This document shows, in pieces, positions 22,775 to 34,671 of a stretch of 64,000 bases of DNA (positions within the stretch are counted from its first letter, which is position 1; the number at the start of each line of letters is the position of its first letter). The notes beneath the pieces are model-generated. The model was not told the DNA's origin and did not search any database. It saw only the letters and a list, made by a program, of their open reading frames with translations. The stretch spans positions 10,272,001 to 10,336,000 of the forward strand of contig CM061106.1 in assembly GCA_030770545.1 (NCBI GenBank), in the 5' to 3' direction. A program made the translations under genes and the position numbers. The stretch is from Macropodus opercularis (taxonomy: Eukaryota > Chordata > Actinopteri > Anabantiformes > Osphronemidae).

Positions 22775-25700
22775 TAATACAGCACACAAGCGTCTCTCTC
22801 TCTCAAGGAGCCCGGCTTCACGTAGACGTCGTAGTCGCTGTAGCATAATCACAATCTCACAATTGGAATGACCTGAGAACAAACACAACATTTGGTTATG
22901 AATTCATAAAACCTGAGTTGACCTCACAGTTGACTGTAACACAAACAAACACTTACCATAATCAGCTGTAGGCCCTAAATGGCTGATAGTGGTGACAAGC
23001 GAGTAACAAGCTGTCTGGAAAATAGCACAGTTAACAAACAACCACTAGATTTACACATTCAATAGTCCAGCATGTGAGCGCGTGCACAGCTCCGTGTCCC
23101 GGCTGCAGACACAACACCCGCAGGCCCTGATTCTAATCTCTGGGGACGTGAATCATGCCGCTGCCCCCCTCTCTGCCACCCTCCCCCACTTCAACCAGTA
23201 CGTGAACTGCCACACCAGGGAAAACAAAACACTGGACCTTCTGTATGCTAATGTTAAGAATGCATACACCGCCGCCCCCCTCCCCCCCTTGGGCCGCTCC
23301 GACCATAACCTGGTCCGCCTGCTTCCTGTATACACTCCTGTGGTGAAAAAGCAGCCACCACAGGTGAAAGTGGTGAAGATCTGGTCAGAGGAGGCAGGTG
23401 AGCGGCTGAGGGACTGCTTCCACACCACGGACTGGGACACTCTCTGCAGTCCTCACGGGGAGGACATTGATAGTCTCACAGACTGTGTCACGGACTACAT
23501 TAATTTCTGTGTGGAAAACACCGTGCCAACCAGGACAATACGGTGTTTTCCCAACAACAAGCCCTGGGTGACCCCTGAACTGAAGGCCCTCCTGAATGAG
23601 AAGAAGCGGGCTTTCTTCTCTGGAGATAAGGAGGAGCTGAAAAGAGTCCAGCGGGAGCTGAAGTATGGGATCAGGAGGGGCAAGGACAGCTACAGAAGAA
23701 AGCTGGAACAACACATGCAGCAGAGCAACCCGCGAGAGGTATGGAGGGGACTGAGCCAGATCTCAGGCCATGGACAAAGGGGGGCTGGTCAACAGGTTGA
23801 AGGAGACCGGGCCTGGGCAAACGAACTGAATCTGTTTTTTAACAGATTCGACTCTGTTGGCTCACCAGCCCGGTCGAACCTCCCCCCGTCTTCACACCTC
23901 TCCGCTACAGTTGACTCCCACCAGCTGCAGCTGTTCACATCTCATCCACCCGGTGACTACTCTGCCCCCCCTCACACTGAGGACCCCGCTCAGGCCACAG
24001 CTTCGGACCAGTCTCCCCCCACCCCCCTCTGCCTCTCTCTGGACCAAGTCAGGAGAGAGCTGAGGAAGAACAAGGCCAGGAAGGCCGCAGGCCCTGACAA
24101 CATCAGCTCCAGGCTCCTCAGGGAGTGTGCAGACCAGCTCAGTGAGGTGGTCCTGTACATGTTCAACCTGAGTCTGAGCCTGGAGAGGGTCCCGGCTCTG
24201 TGGAAGACGTCGTGTGTGGTTCCGGTTCCAAAGATACCACATCCCAGGGAGCCGAACCACTACAGACCCGTGGCCTTGACCTCTCACCTGATGAAGACCA
24301 TGGAGAGGATTGTCCTCAGCAACCTCCGCACCCAGGTGAGCTCGGCGCTGGACCCGCTGCAGTTTGCCTACCAGGCGGGCATCGGGGTGGATGATGCCGT
24401 CATCTACCTGCAGCATCGGGCCCTATCTCACCTGGAGTCCCCCGGGAGCACTGTGAGGGTCATGTTCTTTGACTTCTCCAGTGCTTTCAACACCATTCAG
24501 CCAGCACTGCTGAGGGGGAAGCTGGAGGTTGCAGGCGTGGACCAACACCTGGCGGCTTGGTCCATCAACTACCTCACAGACAGACCACAGTTTGTGAGGC
24601 TGCACAACTGTGTGTCTGACGTGGTCATCTGCAGCACGGGGGCCCCCCAGGGGACGGTGCTCTCGCCCTTCCTGTTCACCCTGTACACAGCGGACTTCAG
24701 GTACAACTCCAGCAAATGCCACCTGCAGAAGTTCTCGGACGACACTGCGATTGTTGGATGTGTATCTGGGGGGAACGAGCTGGAGTATAGGGGGGTCATC
24801 ACCGACTTTGTAGACTGGTGTGAAGATAACCACCTGGTTCTGAACACCAGAAAAACGAAGGAGCTGGTGATTGACTTCCGGCGGAAACCAGCACCACCAC
24901 CGCCGGAGTGCATTAGGGGTTCTGGGATCGAGATGGTGGACACCTACAAATATCTGGGTGTCCACCTCAACAAAAACCTGGACTGGACCGACAACTCGGA
25001 TGCCCTGTACAGGAGGGGCCAGAGTCGCCTCCACCTGCTGAGGAGACTGAGGTCCTTTGGGGTGTGCAGGGCTCTCCTACGGACTGTTTATGACACGGTA
25101 GTGGCATCGGCGTCCTCTACGGCGTTGTGTGCTGGGCGGGCGGTAGCACGGACAGAGACTGAAACAGACTGAACAAACTGGTAAAGAAAGCTGGCTCTGT
25201 CCTGGGCTGCCCACTGGAGTCCATCGAGGTGGTGGCCAATAGAAGGACGCGGGCGAAACTGTCGTCCATCATGGCCAACCCCTCCCACCCCCTGCACCAA
25301 ACCGTGGAGGACCAACGCAGCTCGCACAGCGCGAGACTGCTGCACCCGAAGTGCAGGACTGAGCGCTACCGGAGGTCTTTCTTACCCACGGCTATAAGAC
25401 TCCACAACACACCAACATGACTGTAAAGCGTGTTCATAGTGTGATGTGTGCCGTGCGGTGCCCATGTTTACATGTATGTTGTTTTGTTTTGTTTTTTAAT
25501 GTTTTTTTTTTTTTCATTCGACACTTTTGCACTTTATGTTTATGTGAGATATGTACATTTTTTGTCTTTCTTTTTGTATATAATGTATAACATATTTTTA
25601 CTCTTTATTTTTTTCCAACTGTTTTTTTTTCTCTTGCTGCTGCTGGGTCACCAGAATTTCCCCACTGCGGGATTAATAAAGTCTTATCTATCTATCTATC

Positions 25701-27000
25701 TAGCAAATGTATTTTACCACTTACTTTCTAAGTGTCTCACTATAATCATTGTTATCACATCATTGTGTAATGAACCGGGCCTTTACTGAAGCTCTGCCCT
25801 ACCTCCACATGGCTGCTGGAAATCATCAGTTCACGTGACAACTCCATGGGCGTCCTCACTTTCACCATCTTGTTGCCATTGAACTCGGTGCGTCTGAGTT
25901 CCAGGATCAAGACACTGTGGACCCAAAGAGATGGAGGAGAGGTGGTCAAATCACTCACTCAAAAAGGAAGTCAAGTGGAAGAAGCTGCTGCGATGAGGTC
26001 TCTAGACATTTGGGATGAGAAATAGGATGTTACTCACTTTGGCAGGGTCAACAACGACCACTGCTCCACTGACTCCTCATTTCCACAGCTGCACTTGTTT
26101 AAGCACTGGAAACACGGGAGAAGAAGCTTTTAGCTGAAATCTTACAATTGATCAAACGCACAAACAGCTTTGGTTTCTATCTTTGCTGAGTGTTGGGGCT
26201 GAGGCGTACTGTCAGGTAGTCGTCCAGACACTGCTGGACTGACCCTCCTGGACTCCACGTGGGGTCCAGGAAAAAGCTCTTGCAGTCGTGGTGAGTCGGT
26301 AGCTGCTGCCCACACCTGCACAATAACATGACAGCTCAAAGTTATAATATATCTTATTCATAGGTTCAACTAGTACATGTCCACATCACTATGAGACTAT
26401 AAAGAGTTCATACCGACTGCAGGTCACGGTGCTCAAGACCTCAACAGAGATGTGAGCAGCGACAGGACATGCGTACGAGAGCCCAAGAGCGTTGGCTGCT
26501 CTCTGCAGATCAAGGGAAACCAACTGCAGCATGTCCAGCACCGACATGACCAACAAAAAGCAGCTCTGCAAAGAAACGGCGTTTTAGACAGAGGAGTTTA
26601 ACTACAAAAACATTCTGTACATCACTGTCTGCTCTGTAGCACAAACAAGACGTGCACCAACATTTGGTCCGTCCTTGGCAAAGGACTGCGCAACCATGTG
26701 CTTCAGGGCTTCCAGGACCTCTGTCTTCTCATCGATGTCATTTGAGAAGCCAAGACGGACAAGTTCGCCAAACAACCTGGAAAGAGCAGGTGAAGAAATT
26801 AGGATGGTCCTCATGCTGACTGGTAATGTTAGTGGACAAACCAACGTCTGTGCTACGCTGCGGACCAGCTGCTGTACCTCATGGTGGAGCTGGTGCTGGC
26901 AACCTCAACCTGAACACTGAACTCCTCCATGAAAGGCTTCAGCCACAGGAGGAACTGGACGGCAGCGTTCACGAAGCAGGTATCGCCGAGGTTGGGTGAC
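22775..27000 (-). pseudogene. Ubiquitin-specific protease, USP37-like, copy A
   Basis: USPs are cysteine proteases that remove ubiquitin. Minus-strand exons: 27000-26878 (Cys box SPNLGDTCFVNAAVQF), 26776-26606 (LFGELVRLGFSNDIDEKTEV), 26565-26414, 26315-about 26183 (CGQQLPTHHDCKSFF, SVQQCLDDYL), 26105-26038 (CSCGNEESVEQWSLLTLP), 25914-25803 (VLILELRRTEFNG), 23014-22957 (YSLVTTISHLGPT) and from 22872 (GH, the catalytic His position). Most junction phases fit. Damage: the QNDVHEF-type motif in exon 2 is frame-shifted, exon 4 has ATAG where a GT donor is expected, and exon 8 needs a frameshift to reach a C-terminal VLYYEK-like end. Intron 6 holds a LINE. The amino end would lie toward 27100 or beyond, in duplication copy B, but I could not fit an exon there. 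Subfamily is judged by resemblance only. Confidence 0.7.
23055..25701 (+). mobile_element. 5'-truncated L2/jockey-like LINE
   Basis: The element begins inside the endonuclease (SGDVNHA, then GRSDHNLVRLL). It continues through the linker (NNKPWVTPELKALLNEKKRA) and the reverse transcriptase: FFDFSSAFNTI motif A at about 24467, GAPQGTVLSPF motif B, FSDDTAIVG motif C at about 24735 (FSDD rather than YADD), then YKYLGVHLNKNLDW. One long frame runs 23082-25172. A frameshift near 25115 and a TGA just after separate the last part, which resumes at 25229-25420. The tail is cccactgcgggattaataaa followed by TATC repeats. It sits in intron 6 of USP copy A, opposite in strand. It is relatively young, since the frame is mostly open, but cannot move because the 5' end is missing. 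Clade assignment is tentative. Confidence 0.85.
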
Positions 27001-29075
27001 CTGAAACATAAAAAACATCACGTGTCCTTTTCCACAGATGAAGACTCACAATAAACTATAGCCTCACGCACAGAACACGCGTGGAGTCATCAGGTGTATG
27101 TGACACTCGATGACGTACCCGCGACAAACCGCTCATATGGGGAGAGAGGCCTGAAGGTGGAAGAGACAGAGACACACACGTTACTCTACTAATGCTACAG
27201 CAATGAAGTCATCAATAATAAACAACAACAATATCATGTGGAACATTAAACATACGTGTGCTCTGAGGAGGCCGGTGCTGCAGCAGGAGACAACTGTGTG
27301 GTGTCTGTTCCAAACACAGAAACTCAGTTCAACACAACAAATACATATATAATACACATATTCCAGCTTTAGCCCCTGGAACTTTGAATCTATGTCCTTG
27401 TGGACTCACACCTGGAAAACGTCTCCTATACTGTTTAATGGCAGAACTTAATGGAAACTTAATTCATATGGAAATTCAATATACAATTTGGTAGTTTCAT
27501 CTGAGAATGCATTTTGCAATTCAATATCAAAAGTTTCAATAAAAGCTTAATCAACTGCATTTGGAAAAGACATTTTTTACTAATGATTTACTATTTGAAC
27601 TACGAGTCTGAAGATGAAAAGTAAAGCACCAATAAACTCTTTTGATAAAATATTATATATGTATTATTACATTATTATATTAATAGCATTAGCATAGCAC
27701 AGTACAACATGTTTGCTAACGCTAGTCCGGGCTGTACAAATAGCAGAAGCTAACTCGGTCCTTTGCTCTGTTCAGCCGTCATTTACATAAAATACCGGAT
27801 TTCACCGCCTTCTCGGTTCCGGAGCCCAGATGCGACTTTACGAACCGGCACCAAAACGTAACCGGTCCAGACTAAGATGGGGGCGATCTACGCTGGTGCC
27901 TTTCTGAGCTACGCTAATACACAAGCTAGCGCTAGCCACATTAGCCGCTAGCCGTTAGCTGCACTTTGACTCCAGTGTGACACGTGTGATGGTGCGTTCG
28001 AGGCCTCCTTACTTCCAGACAAACCGCTGTGGGAGCCGCGAAGATGCTGAAGTCCACCGTCTGCCTGTTGACAATGAGCAGACGCACGCGATGACTAAGC
28101 GTCAAACCATCTTAGACTGGACATTTGTTTTACATTATTTCATAACACAGAAATATAGATTAACATTCGTAGTAACATATTAAAACGCAAACAAAACGAG
28201 GACATGACTCAGATTCTGAAGGTGACTGAAAACATTTGATTTCACCTGGTTTCTTCTCTCAGGGCTTCCTCAATAATAAAGTTTAGCAGACAGCCCACTT
28301 TTATTTATCTAGTAACATATTAAAATGCCAACAAACAAACCTGTTCAAAATAGATCAAGATACATTTGATTCGACATATTAGTAAAAACATCAAGATTTC
28401 TCAATGCACAAAGTCAAACAAACAGTTCGGGTCAATAAATTCAGACACTTACCCTCCATCTTTCCAAAAAAACAAGGCAGCCTTTGTTGGAAAGTAAAAT
28501 CAAACAAAATAATATATGTGATATCAAGTATGAAAGGTGTGTAGATGTAGTTGTAGTTGTAGTTGTAGTTGTGGTGCAATGAAGCAAAGCTGGTCGTTAG
28601 TCTTTCTCTCTCTGAAAACCTTTGAGTTGCTGAGGGAACGCAAAAATCTCTGTCCTGATACAAATTAAGATGCAATTTATTGACTCTCTTACTGGTGGAG
28701 GTTTCAAATGAACATGTAGCATTCAGTCTACTCTGGGTGAATGTTTCTAGCTAACACATATTGACTAAATGAAGGCTTGCTCCTTCTTTGCCGTATGAAA
28801 ACCACGCTTTCTCTGCAGAATAAGGGAGAAGGGGGCCGTGCAAGACTGAGAGTGGGGGTCAGCCGAGTTTGGTGGATGGACAAAGAGGCTTGAAAACCAG
28901 AAGGTGTGTAAAAGGCTGGACAGGGATACTCCCAAACCCATCAACATACATAGAGACGCCTTCACACACACGTCCGTACACACAAGCAGCACAGGCGAGA
29001 GCTGTCTGGTTGACAGATATGACAGTTGTTGGAAATTCCAAAGTCTTCATTTAGATGAAACTATGCATTTGTGGT

Positions 29076-29158
29076 CACAGTGATGATGGACCAATCACAG
29101 GCTACGGTTGGTTTATAGAAAGGTGAACTCATGTCCTCAGGGGCTTTGACATGTTTAA
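29076..29158 (+). pseudogene. HSP30-like 3' end fragment (copy B)
   Basis: Same fragment as at 3146-3228, essentially unchanged, and homologous to the end of the pseudogene at 17145-17227. It adds no crystallin-domain sequence. Confidence 0.6.
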
Positions 29159-29566
29159 ACCTTTATATCATCTGTGAGTGTCATTGAATTTGTTCATTAT
29201 TATTTTATACAGATATTAACATGTTGTACTGTTGATGTTTTAAAATGTATAATACACATTCAGATGTGTTTTGGGAGATGATTTAATAAAAATATATCAG
29301 TTAGAGCAGAAGAATGACACAGACAAACATTGTCAGTTCTTTCATCTTCCATCATTCTGAGAAATAAATGTCTGCATAAACACAAACAGTACTGTGATAA
29401 CAGCACAACATTTAGTGTTAAAGTTGATAAGCTGGAGCCTCCAACACTGCTGTGTGAACACTCTGACTCTGAAGTCAAGTCTCCTCAGTGATGACACCAC
29501 CTCCAGCTTTTCTGGTTCAGCTCCTGAGTTAAGTGTCTATTGGTTGAAATGAATGTCAGCCTAACA

Positions 29567-29920
29567 CAGTGTTTCCCAACCTGTTGGAGCCTCAGCACAT
29601 GTTTTACATTAGAAAACCACACGACACACCACCAATCAAAAATGCCACAAGAAGCAGATGTAATGAAAATCTAGTGTCAGTTTATTTGGTAGAGGGACTT
29701 GGGCTCTTTTCTTAATGGCGCCAGGACCAAGCATCTCTAAGGATCATTTTGCAGGTGGTCAGTATCAACAACTCTGCTACGGTGTGAGGCTGTTTAGATT
29801 TAGTGATGAGTTCAGCAGCTTCATAGCGTTCAGAGCTTTCTCACTCGTCTTGGTGACAGATGTATGACGCAGTAATTAGAGTAATACACTTGCATAGTCA
29901 GTAGCCATTTCACTCTATAG
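29567..29920. mobile_element. hAT-type non-autonomous fragment (copy B)
   Basis: Copy of the fragment at 3637 with the same CAGTGTTTCCCAACC end. It was carried along by the segmental duplication, not independently inserted, because the flanks match. Confidence 0.45.
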
Positions 29921-30867
29921 GGAGGATGAACCTAAGCTGCATGAGAGACACAAAGTACCTGAGGATACCTGAGTTCTATCATTAAATGAAGAGTAGATTT
30001 AAGTGCCACTGAATTAAAAGAAAACAATTAATAACTACCAGTCAGGTGTCTCATAAAAAATATTTACAGCAATGACATGACCTGCATTTGCGATGATCAC
30101 ACGTCTACTGCTCCTGCTGTTCATGGAACTGATCTCTGTTCACTGCTTGTTCTCTTCATCATAATGTTCAGCTGACTGAAGGAACTCTATTTATTTATAA
30201 GAATCAAACATATAGAAATAATTATTCAGTCATGCAGATATGTACATACAAGATGAACCTGATGTAGTATAATCATGTGTTTATTCAGTTTGTTTGTTGT
30301 CCATCCTTGACTGACTAATAAAGTCTGAGTGAGTTGTGTCTGGTTTGCTGAGCTGCAGTTCAACCAGAAGGTGAGTAATGAGACCAGATGTGTGTCAGGA
30401 TGATTCCGGCCTAAGGAAGGACTCTATATAATTATGAAAATAACAAAACATGTATAAATATTTATTCAATCATGCAAATATGTACATAAAAGTTGAACCT
30501 GGTATAATCATCTGTTTATTCCTAACCCCAGGAACAGAACGCGACGTGACCCAAGCCTTTCAAAACAACTCAGGCCTCTAAAATGTCCACTTCGCACCTT
30601 GACCTTTGACCTGTTGCAAATAGCAGGACAGCTGCTAGCCGCTAGATGCTAGCGGGACAGCTGCTAGCTGCTAGCTGGTAGCTGCCAGCTTAACAGCCAG
30701 CTTTTTGGACAGCGACGAACTTCAGCATTGGAAGCGACACTTGGATTATTCTACGGGTTATTCTCCCAGCTAACACCTACAGTTATCTTAAAGGATTCAA
30801 CCAAACGCTTTTTAACATCGACCAAGCTTTATCCACTGGAGCTTATGACGTTTCGGACCGACTGTCA

Positions 30868-32379
30868 ATGTTGAATTATCTTTCAAATTCAACATTACCC
30901 CTTTTCCTCGTTTTACACAGACAGAAGTTGAAGCCGCGTCGCCTATTGGCCTTTATTCAGGTAAACACATATGATAGAAGGACTCTCTCTCTTAATGAGT
31001 TAGCATTTTACTTGCTAAGCATTAGCCTCAATGCTGCTACTGATGGTTAGCTAACCTGTAGCTCACTAGCTGCCAGTTTCTAACAGGCCAGTAATTAATC
31101 TACGATCTTAAAATGTTTTTTGACTTATCGAGTGACAAATATTCAGTTTAGTTTTCAATTTCATAAAATTAAAAATTGTATTGACTGGAATAAAATGTTT
31201 GCTTACTGATTTGCCTCTGACATTGGTGACGTCACAGAATGTTGTATCTAGCGACGGGACAACAATCTTTCAGCCGTTTCCACAACAGACAGAGACACAG
31301 GTAAGATGTTTCCAGCTGAGCTCAATGTTAATTTTACTGTATTTACTCTTTGTTATATTTCTTGTGTTTAGTTTATTCAGATAAACACAGACTAGATACG
31401 TTCACCGATAGAAGGACTCTCTCTGAATGAGTCAGCATTTTACTTGCTAAGCATTAGCCTCAATGCTGCTACTGATGGTTAGCTAACCTGTAGCTCGCTG
31501 GCTGCCAGTTTCTAATAGGCCAGTAATTAATTTGTGTCTCTACGATGTCAAAATGTTTATCTGACTTATCGACTGACAAATATTCAGTTTAGTTTCCAAT
31601 GTCATAAAATTAAAAATTATATTGCCTGTGATAAAATATGTATTTACTGATTGGCCTCCGACTCAGGTGACGTCACAGACTGTTGTATCTAGCGACGGGA
31701 CAACAATCTTTCAGCCGTTTCCACAACTGACAGAGACACAGGTAGGATGTTTACAGCTGAGGTCAGTGCTAATTTTACTGTCTTTATTTTGTTATATTTC
31801 TTATTTCTTGTGTTTAGTTTATCTTCATGCTTCTGTCAAATTTTCTTCATTTAATGATGAATAATATGTGGTTCTGTCAACCTGAAGTGCTTTTATATAG
31901 TGTTAAACTGTCTTTCAATGCTGGATTCAGGTAATTAGTTGGAGTCACTGTCTTTCTAGTGTTTGGTTCGTCTGCTTTAGTCAGTGAGTGGGTTTGTTAA
32001 ATGCTGACTGAAACCATCAGTGTCTAACAGTGAACTAAATGCAGTGTTGACATAGTTATTGGTAACATCACTCAGACTTATTTGCTTAGTAATAGTAAAC
32101 AGTCTTTTCCAGTTGATTCCACAGCAGATAGAGACACAGATCAGACAACTTATAGTTGAGATCAAAAGTTTATTTGACTTATATTTTGTGATCAGCCGAA
32201 CCATTTCTCAGAAAATATGTCAAAACACGTCGTCTCAGTGTTGCTTGGTTCCTGGTTCTGGCTCACACTGTTGTTGAACCAGCGATACTGGGCCTTGCTA
32301 ACCTCCTTTCTACATGCAGACAGGAGCGAGTCATGGAAAAGGCAGCAGCTCTACACAGAGTCACAGACTGGACCTTTGA
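30868..32379 (+). CDS. Candidate novel four-exon gene, copy B (92 aa)
   Basis: Paralogue of 4972-6591 with exons 30868-30960, 31238-31300, 31679-31741 and 32320-32379. All four exon lengths (93, 63, 63, 60) and all phase-0 AG/GT borders are the same as in copy A, and the spliced frame again has no stop until TGA at 32377. Amino-acid changes relative to A are scattered (for example H4Y and V-to-A near the end of exon 1). Exons 2 and 3 of this copy resemble each other more closely than those of A do. No known family is recognised. Retention of frame and splice borders in both copies is the main argument for a real transcript; the recent age of the duplication weakens it. Confidence 0.3.
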
Positions 32380-32714
32380 GGCTGCGCAGGGAAGGATAAC
32401 AGCTCATGGACGCTGTGGATCGAGGAGGAAGTTAAGCAGTTTTTCTCTATTTAAACACGTGTTTCTGGGTTGTGTTGTGTCATTGATGAAGTGGTCAGAG
32501 TGTGTCATCCCAGGTAGGAGGAGGAGCGCTGGCATGCTGGGCCACTCTCTCAATCTATGTTCATTATTGTTTGTATTGCACTGCAAGGGAGGAAAAAGTT
32601 CCCATCCCTTACAAGGCCATGCAAACAGTCAGTGATACTGAGGGGCCTGTGTCTTTAGTGTCATGTAGAATGAGTCTTGCTGGGCTGTTGGGCCACCCAC
32701 TCAAAAGTTTTAGT

Positions 32715-34671
32715 TAGTATTGTAGTAGAAGTGTTGTAGTAGTATCACAGTAGTAGTAGTAGAAGGGTCATACTAGTAGTAGTAGAAATAGTAATAGTAG
32801 AAGTGTAGTAGTAATGGTATTAGTGTTGTACCTGTAGGACAGTAGTAGTTGTTATGGTAGTATAATAGTAGTGAAAGAGTAGAAGTAGTACTAGTCATGG
32901 TAGTGTCCTACTATTTTAGTAGTAGCTGTAGTAGTGTCCTACCAGTAGTAGGTGAAGTGTAGAATTAGTAGTAGTGGCCTACTAGTAGTAGCTGTAGTGT
33001 AGTATTAGTAGTAGTGGCCTACTAGTAGTAGCTGTAGGTTAGTATTAGTAGTAGTGTCCTACTAGTAGTAGTTGTAGTGTAGTATTAGTAGTAGTGTCCT
33101 ATTAGTAGTAGCTGTAGTGTAGTATTAGTAGTAGTGTCCTACTAGTAGTAGTTGTAGTGTAGTATTAGTAGTAGTGTCCTATTAGTAGTAGCTGTAGTGT
33201 AGTATTAGTAGTAGTGTCCTATTAGTAGTAGCTGTAGTGTAGTATTAGTAGTAGTGTCCTACTAGTAGTAGTTGTAGTGTAGTATTAGTAGTAGTGTCCT
33301 ACTAGTAGTAGTTGTAGTGTAGTATTAGTAGTAGTGTCCTACTAGTAGTAGCTGTAGGTTAGTATTAGTAGTAGTGTCCTACTAGTAGTAGCTGTAGTGT
33401 AGTATTAGTAGTAGTGTCCTACTAGTAGTAGGTGTAGTGTAGTATTAGTAGTAGTGTCCTACTAGTAGTAGTTGTAGTGTAGTATTAGTAGTAGTGTCCT
33501 AGTAGCAGCAGGATATTAGTAGTCGTGTTGTCTAGCAGTAGCGTGTAGTACTCAAAGTAGTTTTTTAGTATGCATGTAGTAGTATTCAGTGTAGTAGTGT
33601 AATGGTTGTATGGTAGTAGTAGTAGTAGTCTTCTATTAGTGGTAGTATTGTACTAGTGTATTAGTAGGGGTAGTGTTGTTTTTTGTAGTAGTGTTATGGT
33701 GAGAGTGGTGTCGTCATAGTAGCAGTCTAGCAGTAGTATTGTACTATTTAGTATAGTGAAGTAGAGAATAGTATAATTTAGTGTAGTATAGTGTCATATA
33801 ATCTAGTACTGTGTAGTTTGGCCTAGTATGGTGCAGTAGTGTAATAGAATATAATAGAGTTTAGAGTCGTTTAATATAGTGTAGTCTAATGTAATATAGT
33901 CTAGTTTAGTGCAGTAGGGTAATAAGAGTGTAATAGAGTTTACTTTAGTAATGTGTCATAGTAGTTGTATTGAACTATGTAATATAGTTAAGTAGAGTGT
34001 AGTATATTATAGTGTGTGTGTGTGGTAGTGTAGTGGAGTTTAATATAGTATAGTGTAATATACTCTAGTGTACTTTAGTATAATGTAGTGTAATTTAATA
34101 TAATCTAGTATAGTATAGCGTATTATAGTCTGTTATAGTGTAGTTTAGTATAATATTGTAAAATTTAATCTGTAATGTATTGCGTACTGTAATATAGTGT
34201 AATATAGTCTAGTGTACTTTAGTTTAGTATAATGTAGTGTAATTTAATATAATCTAGTGTAGTATAGTGTATTATAGTCTGTTATAGTGTAGTTTAGTAT
34301 AATATTGTAAAATTTAATCTGTAATGTATTGCGTACTGTAATATAGTGTAATATAGTCTAGTGTACTTTAGTTTAGTATAATGTAGTGTAATTTAATATA
34401 ATCTAGTGTAGTATAGTGTATTATAGTCTGTTATAGTGTAGTTTAGTATAATATTGTAAAATTTAATCTGTAATGTATTGCGTACTGTAGTATAGTGTAA
34501 TATAGTCTAGTGTAGAATAGTACAATGCAGGTATATTCTAATTTAGTGTAGTCTAGCATTGTGCAATATAGTATAGTGTTAAATAGTCTACAATAGTGTA
34601 GTTTAGCATAATGTAGTTTGATAATTGTAATTTAATTTAGTGTAGTTTACTGTATTATCGTCTTTAATGGT
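32715..34671. repeat. TAG-rich, C-poor tandem repeat tract (copy B)
   Basis: As in copy A but longer. A regular 40-bp repeat around agtattagtagtagtgtcct runs about 13 times between 32952 and 33505. After 33740 come degenerate tagtgtaatatagtctagtg repeats, including three near-identical blocks of about 130 bp at 34150-34490. The plus strand is nearly devoid of C. Confidence 0.9.

Larger units (their letters stand above)
27094..34671. repeat. Segmental duplication, copy B
   Basis: Colinear with 1260-8511. The left edge abuts exon 1 of USP copy A, 94 bp away. Compared with copy A it carries a 99-bp segment at 27447-27545, a longer TAG-rich tract and a longer minisatellite. It lacks about 123 bp near 32200 and the 215-bp insert. 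All embedded elements (HSP30 tail, hAT fragment, candidate gene) are present in the same order and orientation, so it is a direct repeat about 25.8 kb away. Confidence 0.95.

Noticed and set aside
25448..25789. 113-codon frame rich in Phe/Leu
   Set aside because: It lies in the T-rich 3' UTR and tail of the LINE; low-complexity artefact.
27104..27150. A 32-nt exon-like segment upstream of USP exon 1 (between a ttcag acceptor and a gtacgtc donor), also in copy A near 1270-1310
   Set aside because: Joined to the Cys-box exon in the required phase it contains a TGA, so it cannot be a coding exon as read.
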